Of a stretch of DNA of 5,305 bases, positions 1-5,305 are shown in pieces. A model generated the notes under the pieces. That model had not been told where the DNA came from. It searched no databases and saw only the letters and a list, made by a program, of their open reading frames with translations. Source of the DNA: an uncultured beta proteobacterium (GTDB lineage: Bacteria; Pseudomonadota; Gammaproteobacteria; Burkholderiales; Burkholderiaceae_C); assembly GCA_903870955.1 (NCBI GenBank), contig CAIQEX010000547.1:1-5305 (forward strand). Direction: 5' to 3'. Within the stretch, counting starts at the first letter, position 1. Each line of letters begins with the position of its first letter. The translations under genes were made by a program, and so were the position numbers.

Positions 1-834
1 CTGTTTACCCGCTAAAAACGCTTCACGGTCAAACGTGGGCGAGGCACCGGTAGCCAGTTCCATGCTGTCCATGGCGGTTTGCCACTCCAAACCAAAGCGC
101 TCGGCCAACTTGCCTTGCTCGGTCAATGGGACGGTTTCAAAGTCTTGCGGCAAGCGCTCGCTGCCCGACTCGAACACGGTCATGGCGTGTGTGCGCAAAT
201 TGACGATGCCGCCAAAGGATTTGCCTTGGCCTACGGGCCAGGTCATGGGCACGCAAGGCATGCCCAGTTCACGCTCTACCTCGTCCAAGATGTCGAGCGG
301 GTCGCGCACCTCGCGGTCCATCTTGTTGACGAAGGTGATGATGGGCGTGTCGCGCTGGCGGCAGACTTCGATCAGGCGGCGCGTCTGCGCTTCCACACCG
401 TTGGCCGCATCAATCACCATCAGGGCAGAGTCGACGGCGGTCAGCACGCGGTAGGTGTCTTCCGAGAAGTCCTTGTGGCCGGGGGTGTCGAGCAGGTTGA
501 TGACATGCTCGCGGTAAACCATCTGCATCACCGAGGAGGCAACCGAGATGCCGCGCTGCTTTTCGATCTCCATCCAGTCCGAGGTGGCATGGCGCGTCGC
601 CTTGCGCGCCTTCACCGAACCGGCAATCTGGATCGCGCCGGAGAACAGCAGCAGCTTTTCGGTCAGCGTGGTTTTACCCGCGTCCGGGTGGGAAATGATG
701 GCGAAGGTACGGCGACGACGGGTTTCGTTGGCAAAAGACAAGGGGGGTTCCAGATCAAGGGTGAGTGCGCGCGATTTTACCGGCACGGTGTTTGCATCCA
801 GAATGGCGGTAATCCTGCTTGCGGAATCAGACAC
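1..834 (-). CDS. prfC: Peptide chain release factor 3 (RF3), N-terminal part, cut by window edge
   Basis: RF3 is a cytoplasmic translational GTPase that removes RF1/RF2 from the ribosome after peptide release. Read on the minus strand, 278 codons are visible of a protein normally about 530 residues long; the C-terminal half lies left of the window. Seen directly, numbered from the GTG at 834: G1 P-loop [10 protein letters not shown] (47-56), [12 protein letters not shown] before and around switch I, G3 DTPGH (116-120) and G4 NKMD (170-173). The HPDAGKTT form and the [10 protein letters not shown] stretch separate RF3 from EF-G and LepA. Start choice is uncertain. GTG at 834 has a strong Shine-Dalgarno (AAAAGG, 8 nt spacing). 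TTG at 741 has only a weak GGAA but gives an N-terminus ([13 protein letters not shown]) more like family members I remember. The gene diverges from malQ. Family assignment is very secure; the start is not. Confidence 0.95.
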   Translation of the reverse strand, partial: MSDSASRITAILDANTVPVKSRALTLDLEPPLSFANETRRRRTFAIISHPDAGKTTLTEKLLLFSGAIQIAGSVKARKATRHATSDWMEIEKQRGISVASSVMQMVYREHVINLLDTPGHKDFSEDTYRVLTAVDSALMVIDAANGVEAQTRRLIEVCRQRDTPIITFVNKMDREVRDPLDILDEVERELGMPCVPMTWPVGQGKSFGGIVNLRTHAMTVFESGSERLPQDFETVPLTEQGKLAERFGLEWQTAMDSMELATGASPTFDREAFLAGKQ

Positions 835-848
835 AAGGAACACCTTTT
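835..848. promoter_or_regulatory. Overlapping ribosome binding sites of divergent prfC and malQ
   Basis: The plus strand reads AAGGAA at 835-840, 6 nt before the malQ TTG at 847. The minus strand reads AAAAGG over 848-843, 8 nt before the prfC GTG at 834. The 12 bp between the two start codons, AAGGAACACCTT, are therefore a quasi-palindrome giving a Shine-Dalgarno on each strand, and the prfC site overlaps the malQ start codon. These matches decide both proposed starts. If prfC really starts at TTG 741, the minus-strand site is fortuitous. No convincing promoter was found for either gene. Confidence 0.6.
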
Positions 849-2367
849 GAACCCCGAACTCTTGACCCAACGCAGTGCCGGTGTGGTGCTGCATCCGACC
901 AGTTTGCCTGGCCCCCATGGCAGTGGCGACTTTGGGCCCAACGCCTACTACTTTGTCGATTGGCTGCACACGGCCGGGCAGACCTTGTGGCAAACCCTGC
1001 CGCTCGGGCCTATCGGCCTGGCCAACTCACCCTACATGGGACGCTCGGCCATGGCAGGCAACCCGTTTCTGGTGGCCTTCGAGCCGCTGGTGGAACGCGG
1101 CTGGCTCGCGGCGACGGCACTGCAAAACAGCTTTGTTGCGGAGCATGTGCGCTTTGACGACGTGCTGCCTTGGCGCATGCAGCGCCTGCGGGAAGCGTTT
1201 GCGGGTTTTCAGGACCGGGCGGATACCGCAACACGTGAATCCTTTGCCGCGTGGCAGCGTGATAACGCCACATGGCTGGAGGACTACGCCTTGTTCATGG
1301 CCCTGGACACTGCCTATGGCACCGACCTGTGGACCGATTGGCCCAAACCGCTCGCGGCGCGCGAGCCCAAAGCCCTGGCTGAGGCCCGCAGCACAAACGC
1401 TGTGGAGGTGGCCTTCTGGTCGTTTGTGCAATGGCAGTTTGACCTGCAACTGCAGGCGCTCAAGGCCTATGCCAACGAGCGGGGCGTCTACCTGGTGGGC
1501 GATCTGCCGATCTTTATTGCCCACCACTCCTGCGATTGCTGGGCGCGCCCCGAGCTGTATTTGCTGGATGCCGAAGGCCAGCCCAGCGTGGTGGCCGGCG
1601 TGCCACCCGATTATTTCGCCGTCGAGGGCCAACGATGGGGCAACCCCTTGTATGACTGGAAGGCCATGGAAGCCGATGGTTACCAGTGGTGGGTGGAGCG
1701 CATTCGCCGCCAGCTTTATCTGGCCAACGTGATTCGCATCGACCATTTCCGGGGTTTTGAGGCCTACTGGGAAATTCCGGTGACCGAGCCCACGGCCATT
1801 AACGGCCACTGGGTCAAAGGCCCGGGTATTGCGCTGTTTGAGGCGGTCGAGCGTGCCCTGGGCAAGTTGCCCATCATTGCGGAGGACTTGGGGTTGATCA
1901 CGCCCGAGGTCGATGCGCTGCGGCTCGCCACCGGCTTCCCGGGCATGCGGGTATTGCAGTTCGCCTTTTCGGAAGACGCCAGCAGCAGCCATTTGCCGCA
2001 CAACTACGAGCCCAACACGGTGGTCTATTGCGGCACCCACGACAACGACATGGCCGTGGGTTGGTGGGTGTGCAGTAACCCGCGCGAGCGCGCATTTGCC
2101 GGGGAATACCTGGGCACCAACGGCCACGAGGTGAACTGGGCCATGATCCGCGCCTGCTCGATGTCGGTGGCCAACCATGCGCTGTGCCAGTTTCAGGATG
2201 TGCTGGGGCTGGATGGCTATCACCGGATGAATACGCCGGGGTCTATGGAGTGCTGGACGTGGCGGTTTCGATGGGATTGGGTGAGGGCGGAGCATGCTGA
2301 GCGGTTGGCTCGGATTACGGCGGCTAGTGGACGGATTGGGTTTGATCGGTTGCGGTTGCCTTATTAA
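847..2367 (+). CDS. malQ: 4-alpha-glucanotransferase (amylomaltase, GH77)
   Basis: Cytoplasmic disproportionating enzyme that moves alpha-1,4-glucan segments between maltodextrins and releases glucose, used in maltose/maltodextrin and glycogen turnover. The 506-residue length is normal for a single-domain GH77 enzyme. Seen: N-terminal [19 protein letters not shown], then [22 protein letters not shown], and [19 protein letters not shown]. The catalytic motifs are RIDHFRG (nucleophile Asp299), IIAEDLG (acid/base Glu346) and GTHDND (Asp399); their spacing matches Thermus amylomaltase as I remember it, so the enzyme should be active. The TTG start is chosen because AAGGAA sits 6 nt upstream and the family N-terminus follows immediately; the next in-frame TTG (862) has no such site. 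The reading frame stays open far upstream, but that part is antisense to prfC. The last 47 codons show a sharp loss of C-ending codons. No partner gene is close enough on the same strand to call an operon. Confidence 0.95.
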   Translation: MNPELLTQRSAGVVLHPTSLPGPHGSGDFGPNAYYFVDWLHTAGQTLWQTLPLGPIGLANSPYMGRSAMAGNPFLVAFEPLVERGWLAATALQNSFVAEHVRFDDVLPWRMQRLREAFAGFQDRADTATRESFAAWQRDNATWLEDYALFMALDTAYGTDLWTDWPKPLAAREPKALAEARSTNAVEVAFWSFVQWQFDLQLQALKAYANERGVYLVGDLPIFIAHHSCDCWARPELYLLDAEGQPSVVAGVPPDYFAVEGQRWGNPLYDWKAMEADGYQWWVERIRRQLYLANVIRIDHFRGFEAYWEIPVTEPTAINGHWVKGPGIALFEAVERALGKLPIIAEDLGLITPEVDALRLATGFPGMRVLQFAFSEDASSSHLPHNYEPNTVVYCGTHDNDMAVGWWVCSNPRERAFAGEYLGTNGHEVNWAMIRACSMSVANHALCQFQDVLGLDGYHRMNTPGSMECWTWRFRWDWVRAEHAERLARITAASGRIGFDRLRLPY

Positions 2368-2410
2368 TTCTTTGGTTCCTTTTTTGGGGGAGGCTTTTCT
2401 TCCTGGGGGG

Positions 2411-2481
2411 TCTTTTTTACTTTCCCATACCTTTTTTACTCCCCCATCCCCCAACCCCTTACCCCCCGTCGGGATAAGGGG
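2411..2481 (+). terminator. Candidate Rho-dependent terminator (C-rich, G-free) with hairpin after malQ
   Basis: Beginning 43 bp past the malQ stop, the plus strand has no G at all from 2411 to 2467 and is about half C (28 of 57), with many YC dinucleotides. This is the composition expected of a Rho utilisation site. It ends in an imperfect hairpin, CCCCTTA (2455-2461) pairing with TAAGGGG (2475-2481), which has no U-tract after it, so it is not an intrinsic terminator. The sequence is part of the left inverted-repeat arm. The termination function is inferred from composition and position only. Confidence 0.35.
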
Positions 2482-2506
2482 CGCTTAATTCGGACCGCCA
2501 ATTTGG
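2413..2506 (+). repeat. Left arm of large inverted repeat (REP-like, C-rich on plus strand)
   Basis: This arm is the reverse complement of 2772-2864. A 50 bp core (2432-2481) is identical to the complement of 2798-2847. Inward, similarity continues with a few mismatches and one gap to GCCAATTTGG (2497-2506). Outward, weaker similarity reaches GCTTTTC at 2393. The arm holds a 16 bp unit twice, TTTTTTACTTTCCCAT (2413) and TTTTTTACTCCCCCAT (2432), and a hairpin with 7 bp outer stem (2455-2461 with 2475-2481) and a short CCC/GGG inner stem. No transposase or obvious target duplication accompanies it. The repetition is certain; calling it a genome-wide intergenic repeat family is from memory. Confidence 0.92.
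2441..2467 (-). other. G-quadruplex motif, minus strand (mirror copy)
   Basis: Complement of the 2812-2838 motif: C-tracts of 5, 5, 4 and 6 on the plus strand with 2, 2 and 3 base loops give four G-tracts on the minus strand, which is the template strand for malQ read-through. The plus strand could form an i-motif or act as a C-rich Rho-binding segment in RNA. Only the base pattern is seen. Confidence 0.65.
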
Positions 2507-2771
2507 CTTCTGCGCGCCGAATACGGAATTAATGGCGGGGCGTTGCCAACACTTTTTATGGGCTTACATCTCACTACGCTAGTTCCGAGCGCCGGAGACG
2601 TTTGGGAAGCGGTGAAGTAATCTGAACTGAACTGGTTTGAATTTCTCCTCCATCAAGGTCCAAGTCGGCGCGATGTTTTGCCCAATCGAATCCGCCAGCC
2701 AACCCCAGTCGCACGCCAAGCACAAAGGCTAACAAACCGACCCCAGTAAGGCCCTTGCCGAAGCGACGCCA
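2507..2771. other. Segment between inverted-repeat arms, no convincing gene
   Basis: These 265 bp separate the two arms. I see no plus-strand gene. On the minus strand a frame stays open from the stop at 2792-2790 down to a TAG at 2576-2574, about 71 codons, encoding a hydrophobic stretch (GLTGVGLLAFVLGVRLGLAGG) followed by DWAKHRADLDLDGGE. It lacks an ATG or GTG start and a ribosome binding site, so it may be chance or a remnant. A short tandem CTGAACTGAACTGG lies near 2622-2635. No clear promoter, tRNA or structured RNA was recognised. Confidence 0.5.
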
Positions 2772-2864
2772 CCAAATTGGCTGTCCGCTTTAAAGCTCCC
2801 CTTATCCCGACGGGGGGTAAGGGGTTGGGGGATGGGGGAGTAAAAAAAATGGGGGAGTAAAAAA
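2772..2864 (-). repeat. Right arm of large inverted repeat (REP-like, G-rich on plus strand)
   Basis: Inverted partner of 2413-2506, with the exact 50 bp core at 2798-2847 and the inner end CCAAATTGGC at 2772-2781. The 16 bp unit ATGGGGGAGTAAAAAA occurs twice and identically (2832-2847 and 2849-2864), separated by one base; in the left arm the two units differ at two positions and are three bases apart. The hairpin lies at 2798-2824. The plus strand has no C from 2812 to 2864. Weaker matching to the left flank continues outward to GAAAAGC at 2877-2883. The arm ends about 50 bp before the operator palindromes of the transporter operon. Confidence 0.92.
2812..2838 (+). other. G-quadruplex motif, plus strand
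   Basis: Four consecutive G-tracts of 6, 4, 5 and 5 bases are separated by loops of 3 (TAA), 2 (TT) and 2 (AT) bases, with a fifth tract of 5 G at 2851-2855. This exceeds the usual G3-N1-7 rule for an intramolecular quadruplex. It lies on the non-template strand about 75 bp upstream of the first operator palindrome of the sugar-transport operon. The motif is plain in the sequence; folding and any effect on transcription are inferred. Confidence 0.7.
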
Positions 2865-2912
2865 CCGCCCCGCAGGGAAAAGCACCAGTCATAGGGAAAC
2901 CCCTAATACCCT

Positions 2913-2948
2913 CCAAAAACGTTTTTGGCACAATCAAAAACGTTTTTG
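2913..2948. promoter_or_regulatory. Tandem palindromic operator upstream of sugar ABC operon (LacI-family type)
   Basis: Two perfect palindromes share the 14 bp core CAAAAACGTTTTTG: CCAAAAACGTTTTTGG at 2913-2928 and CAAAAACGTTTTTG at 2935-2948. Their centres are 21 bp apart, two helical turns, so two dimers would bind the same DNA face. The even length, central CG and position 38 bp before the start codon fit LacI/GalR-family operators, and alpha-glucoside (agl) operons elsewhere are controlled by a LacI-type regulator. CACAAT at 2929-2934, between the sites, could be a weak -10, but no good -35 precedes it. The regulator gene is not in the window. The palindromes are certain; the family of the binding protein is inferred. 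Confidence 0.8.
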
Positions 2949-2985
2949 GAAGTCGCTTCAGGCTTCCCCAACAGGAGCCTATTCC

Positions 2986-3987
2986 ATGAGTCAGTCCGAT
3001 GTCCGCCTGCGCGGAATCCAGAAAAGCTACGGCAAAGTGCATGTCATTCATGGCGTGGATCTGGATATTGAGCCCGGCGAGTTCACGGTGTTTGTCGGGC
3101 CTTCGGGCTGTGGCAAGACCACTCTGTTGCGCATGATTGCCGGGCTGGAGGAGATCTCTGGCGGCACCTTGAAAATTGGCGGCGAATCCGTCAACGACCT
3201 GCCGCCCAGTGAACGTGGTGTGGCCATGGTTTTTCAAAGCTATGCGCTGTACCCGCACAAAACGGTGTTCGACAACATGGCCTTTGCGCTCAAGATTGCC
3301 AAGGTGCCGAAGGAAGAAATCGAAAAGCGCGTCAATGCCGCCGCCGACATCCTGCAATTGCGCGAATACCTGCAGCGTCTGCCCAAAGCTCTGTCAGGCG
3401 GGCAGCGCCAGCGGGTCGCTATTGGCCGCGCCATCGTGCGCAACCCTAAAGTATTTTTGTTTGACGAACCCCTGAGCAATCTGGACGCCGCGCTGCGCAC
3501 CAAGATGCGGGTCGAGTTGGCCACGCTGCACCGCAGCCTGGGCGCCACCATGATTTATGTGACGCACGACCAGGTTGAGGCCATGACGTTGGCCGACAAG
3601 ATTGTGGTGCTGAACAAGGGCCGGGTCGAGCAGGTCGGCCGTCCGCTGGATCTGTACAACAAGCCCGCCAGCCTGTTTGTGGCCGGTTTCATTGGCTCAC
3701 CGCATATGAACTTCATCACCGGTGACTTTGCGGCCCAGCGCGGCGCCACTACCGTGGGCCTGCGTCCGGAAAATCTCAAAGTGCAAGCTGGGGGCCCGAT
3801 TCAGGGCACGCTCAAGCACTCTGAAAAACTGGGTAATGAAACCTTTGCCTATGTGACTTCCAGTGTGTTGGGCGACATCACTGCCCGCATGGACGGCACC
3901 TTGCCGCTGGAGCCCGGGCAGAGCATCGAGTTGGCGTTTGCGCCGGAGCATCTGTACCGCTTCGACGCTGACGGAAAAAGCATTTGA
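2986..3987 (+). CDS. aglK: Sugar ABC transporter ATP-binding protein (CUT1, MalK/AglK/SmoK-like)
   Basis: Cytoplasmic ATPase subunit that powers import of a carbohydrate by a CUT1 ABC transporter; it works as a dimer beneath two permeases. Seen in its 333 residues: Walker A GPSGCGKTT (38-46), Q-loop Gln84 in FQSYALYPH, signature LSGGQ (136-140), Walker B VFLFDEP (156-162) with catalytic Glu161, D-loop SNLD (164-167), switch His194 in VTHDQ, then GFIGSPHMNF and a C-terminal TOBE region with VGLRPE. The nucleotide-binding domain resembles alpha-glucoside AglK. The short TOBE region, with few residues between MNF and VGLRPE, and the ending YRFDADGK resemble polyol ATPases such as SmoK (about 332 residues). 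ATG at 2986 has AGGAG 8 nt upstream. It is first in the operon, 53 bp before the binding-protein gene, whose AglE likeness is the main reason for the symbol; substrate is not provable from the ATPase alone. Confidence 0.95.
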   Translation: MSQSDVRLRGIQKSYGKVHVIHGVDLDIEPGEFTVFVGPSGCGKTTLLRMIAGLEEISGGTLKIGGESVNDLPPSERGVAMVFQSYALYPHKTVFDNMAFALKIAKVPKEEIEKRVNAAADILQLREYLQRLPKALSGGQRQRVAIGRAIVRNPKVFLFDEPLSNLDAALRTKMRVELATLHRSLGATMIYVTHDQVEAMTLADKIVVLNKGRVEQVGRPLDLYNKPASLFVAGFIGSPHMNFITGDFAAQRGATTVGLRPENLKVQAGGPIQGTLKHSEKLGNETFAYVTSSVLGDITARMDGTLPLEPGQSIELAFAPEHLYRFDADGKSI

Positions 3988-4040
3988 TTTGAGTTCTGCT
4001 TTGCGGATAGGCCGCCAAGTATTTTTAGGAGACGACGCGT

Positions 4041-5305
4041 ATGTTCAAGAAAACCGTAATCGCTGCTGGCGCACTGCTGGCTTTGGGTTCAGTGGTCACG
4101 CCTTCCATGGCGGCCGACTACAAGGGGCCTAACCTCAAGGGTGAGGTGATCACCGTCACCTGCCCTTGGACGGGTGCCGAAGAGGGCATGTTCAAAAAGG
4201 TAGTAGCCAACTTTGAAGCAGCGACTGGCGCAACAGTCAAGCACTCCTGCTCACAAAGCTCTGAGCAGCAGATCGTCATCGACATCAAGGCGGGTTCACC
4301 CACCAACATCTCGGTATTTCCGCAACCCGGTCTGGCCGCCAACATGGCTGCCATTGGCGGCCTGACACCGCTGGGCTCCAAGGCGCAGGAATGGGTCAAG
4401 AAGAACTACGCCGCCGGCAAGTCATGGGCTGATCTGGGCACCTACAAGAACAAGGCGGGCAAGGAAGAGTTTTATGGCCTTTTCTATAACGTCAATGTGA
4501 AGAGCCTGGTCTGGTACATCCCCGAGAATTTCAAGGAAAAGGGCTACAAAGTGCCCAAGACCATGGAAGACCTGCAAGCCCTGACCAAGAAAATTGCAGC
4601 CGATGGCGGCAAGCCCTGGTGTATCGGCCTGGGCAGCGATGCAGCCACCGGCTGGCCCGCCACCGACTGGGTGGAAGACATGATGTTGCGCACCCAATCG
4701 CCTGAGGTGTATGACGGCTGGGTCAACAACACGGTCAAGTTCAATGACAAGCGTGTCATTGACGCTATCGAAGCCTATGGCTGGTTTGCCAAGAATGATG
4801 CCTACGTAGACGGCGGCGCCAAGGCTGTGGCGACCGTGAGCTTCAAGGACAGCCCCAAGGGATTGTTCGGCTCGCCACCCAAGTGCTACATGCACCGCCA
4901 GGCCAGCTTCATCCCGGCCTTTTTCCCTGAAGGTAAGGCCAGCGATGCAGACTTCTTCTACTTCCCATCGTTTGCCAGCAAGAAGCTGGGCAACCCGGTC
5001 TTGGGCGGCGGCACGATCATGACCATCACCAAGGACAGCAAGGGTGCTCAGGCTTTCATGGAATACCTGCAACATCCGCAAGCACATGAAATCTGGATGG
5101 CTGAAGGTGGCTTCCTGACACCACACAAGGGTGTCGACCTGGCCAAGTACAAGACGCCAGCACTCAAGAAGCAGGGCGAGATTTTGTTGGGTGCCACCAC
5201 CTTCCGTTTTGACGGTTCCGACCTGATGCCCGGAGCCGTGGGTGCAGGCAGTTTCTGGAAGGGCATGGTCAATTACTCCGGCGGTGCTTCAGCCAAGGAA
5301 GTGGC
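4041..5305 (+). CDS. aglE: Alpha-glucoside ABC transporter substrate-binding protein (AglE-like), 3' end missing
   Basis: Periplasmic binding protein that captures alpha-glucosides (maltose, sucrose, trehalose type) and delivers them to the membrane permeases. 421 codons are visible; family members are about 450 residues, so only the tail is lost at the right edge. Seen: a Sec signal peptide with MFKK, hydrophobic AAGALLALGSVV and likely cleavage after PSMA (residue 24). The mature protein contains EQQIVIDIKAGSP, VKSLVWYIPENF, GKPWCIGLGS, ATGWPATDWVEDMMLRTQ, FKDSPKGLFGSPPKCY, QASFIPAFFPEG, and GATTFRFDGSDLMPG, which I recognise as typical of AglE. There are four cysteines (41, 70, 194, 282); 194 and 282 sit in family-conserved motifs and may form a disulfide. 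ATG has AGGAGA 8 nt upstream. It follows the ATPase gene by 53 bp and probably shares its promoter and operator. Exact substrate is inferred from family. Confidence 0.94.
   Translation, partial: MFKKTVIAAGALLALGSVVTPSMAADYKGPNLKGEVITVTCPWTGAEEGMFKKVVANFEAATGATVKHSCSQSSEQQIVIDIKAGSPTNISVFPQPGLAANMAAIGGLTPLGSKAQEWVKKNYAAGKSWADLGTYKNKAGKEEFYGLFYNVNVKSLVWYIPENFKEKGYKVPKTMEDLQALTKKIAADGGKPWCIGLGSDAATGWPATDWVEDMMLRTQSPEVYDGWVNNTVKFNDKRVIDAIEAYGWFAKNDAYVDGGAKAVATVSFKDSPKGLFGSPPKCYMHRQASFIPAFFPEGKASDADFFYFPSFASKKLGNPVLGGGTIMTITKDSKGAQAFMEYLQHPQAHEIWMAEGGFLTPHKGVDLAKYKTPALKKQGEILLGATTFRFDGSDLMPGAVGAGSFWKGMVNYSGGASAKEV

Noticed and set aside
79..846. Long plus-strand open frame joined in-frame to malQ, which could suggest a 762-residue fusion protein.
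   Set aside because: The upstream part is exactly antisense to prfC, whose minus-strand frame carries clear RF3 motifs; the translated upstream part matches no glucanotransferase domain, and a good ribosome site precedes TTG 847.
1027..2454. 475-codon minus-strand open frame opposite malQ.
   Set aside because: It is the complement of a GC-rich real gene with full catalytic motifs; the antisense peptide shows no recognisable domain and ends in the repeat.
2393..2883. CRISPR array or insertion sequence in the gene-free gap.
   Set aside because: The repeats are inverted rather than regularly spaced direct repeats, and there is no transposase frame or visible target-site duplication.
2929..2934. 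CACAAT as a definite -10 promoter element.
   Set aside because: It matches TATAAT at four of six positions, but no acceptable -35 lies 16-18 bp upstream, so it is mentioned only within the operator entry.
2653..3357. 234-codon minus-strand open frame crossing the operator, right repeat arm and start of the ATPase gene.
   Set aside because: It is antisense to the Walker A region and runs through non-coding repeat; the peptide PPSPNPLPPVGIRGA is just the translated repeat and recurs from the left arm.
4003..4030. Small hairpin GCGG-ATAGG-CCGC followed by ATTTTT between the ATPase and binding-protein genes, considered as a terminator or attenuator.
   Set aside because: The stem is only 4 bp and the T-run starts several bases later and leads straight into the AGGAGA ribosome site; too weak to call.
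4422..5126. 234-codon minus-strand open frame opposite the binding-protein gene.
   Set aside because: It is a shadow of the strongly supported AglE-like gene, with no start signal or recognisable motif.

Overview
The window looks like a chromosomal segment of a GC-rich betaproteobacterium, most likely Burkholderiales/Comamonadaceae (Rhodoferax- or Polaromonas-like). That placement rests on codon use, the character of the RF3 and MalQ proteins, and a C-rich intergenic repeat of a kind I associate with this group. It is a judgement from memory, not a database result.

Layout: (1) positions 1-834, minus strand, hold the N-terminal half of peptide chain release factor 3 (prfC), which runs off the left edge. 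(2) Positions 847-2367, plus strand, hold a complete 4-alpha-glucanotransferase (malQ, GH77) with its whole catalytic triad. The favoured starts of prfC and malQ are only 12 bp apart, and their ribosome binding sites overlap in a quasi-palindrome. (3) Positions 2368-2985 form a 618 bp gap with no convincing gene. It holds a large inverted repeat (arms of about 94 bp, 50 bp of it perfect, separated by about 265 bp). Each arm carries a REP-like hairpin, a strand free of one base, and a four-tract G-quadruplex motif. The gap ends with two CG-centred palindromes exactly 21 bp apart, a likely LacI-family operator pair. (4) Positions 2986-3987, plus strand, encode a CUT1 sugar ABC transporter ATPase. 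(5) Positions 4041-5305, plus strand, encode an AglE-like alpha-glucoside-binding protein, cut by the right edge.

Biology: genes 4 and 5 read as the start of an alpha-glucoside (maltose/sucrose/trehalose-type) import operon. Its permeases should lie just past the right edge. MalQ would handle maltose and maltodextrins in the cytoplasm, so the neighbourhood makes metabolic sense, although the inverted repeat probably separates malQ from the operon transcriptionally. prfC is a translation gene with no evident link to sugar use. No mobile-element gene, CRISPR array, tRNA or rRNA was seen. The most interesting part is the 2393-2950 intergenic block.
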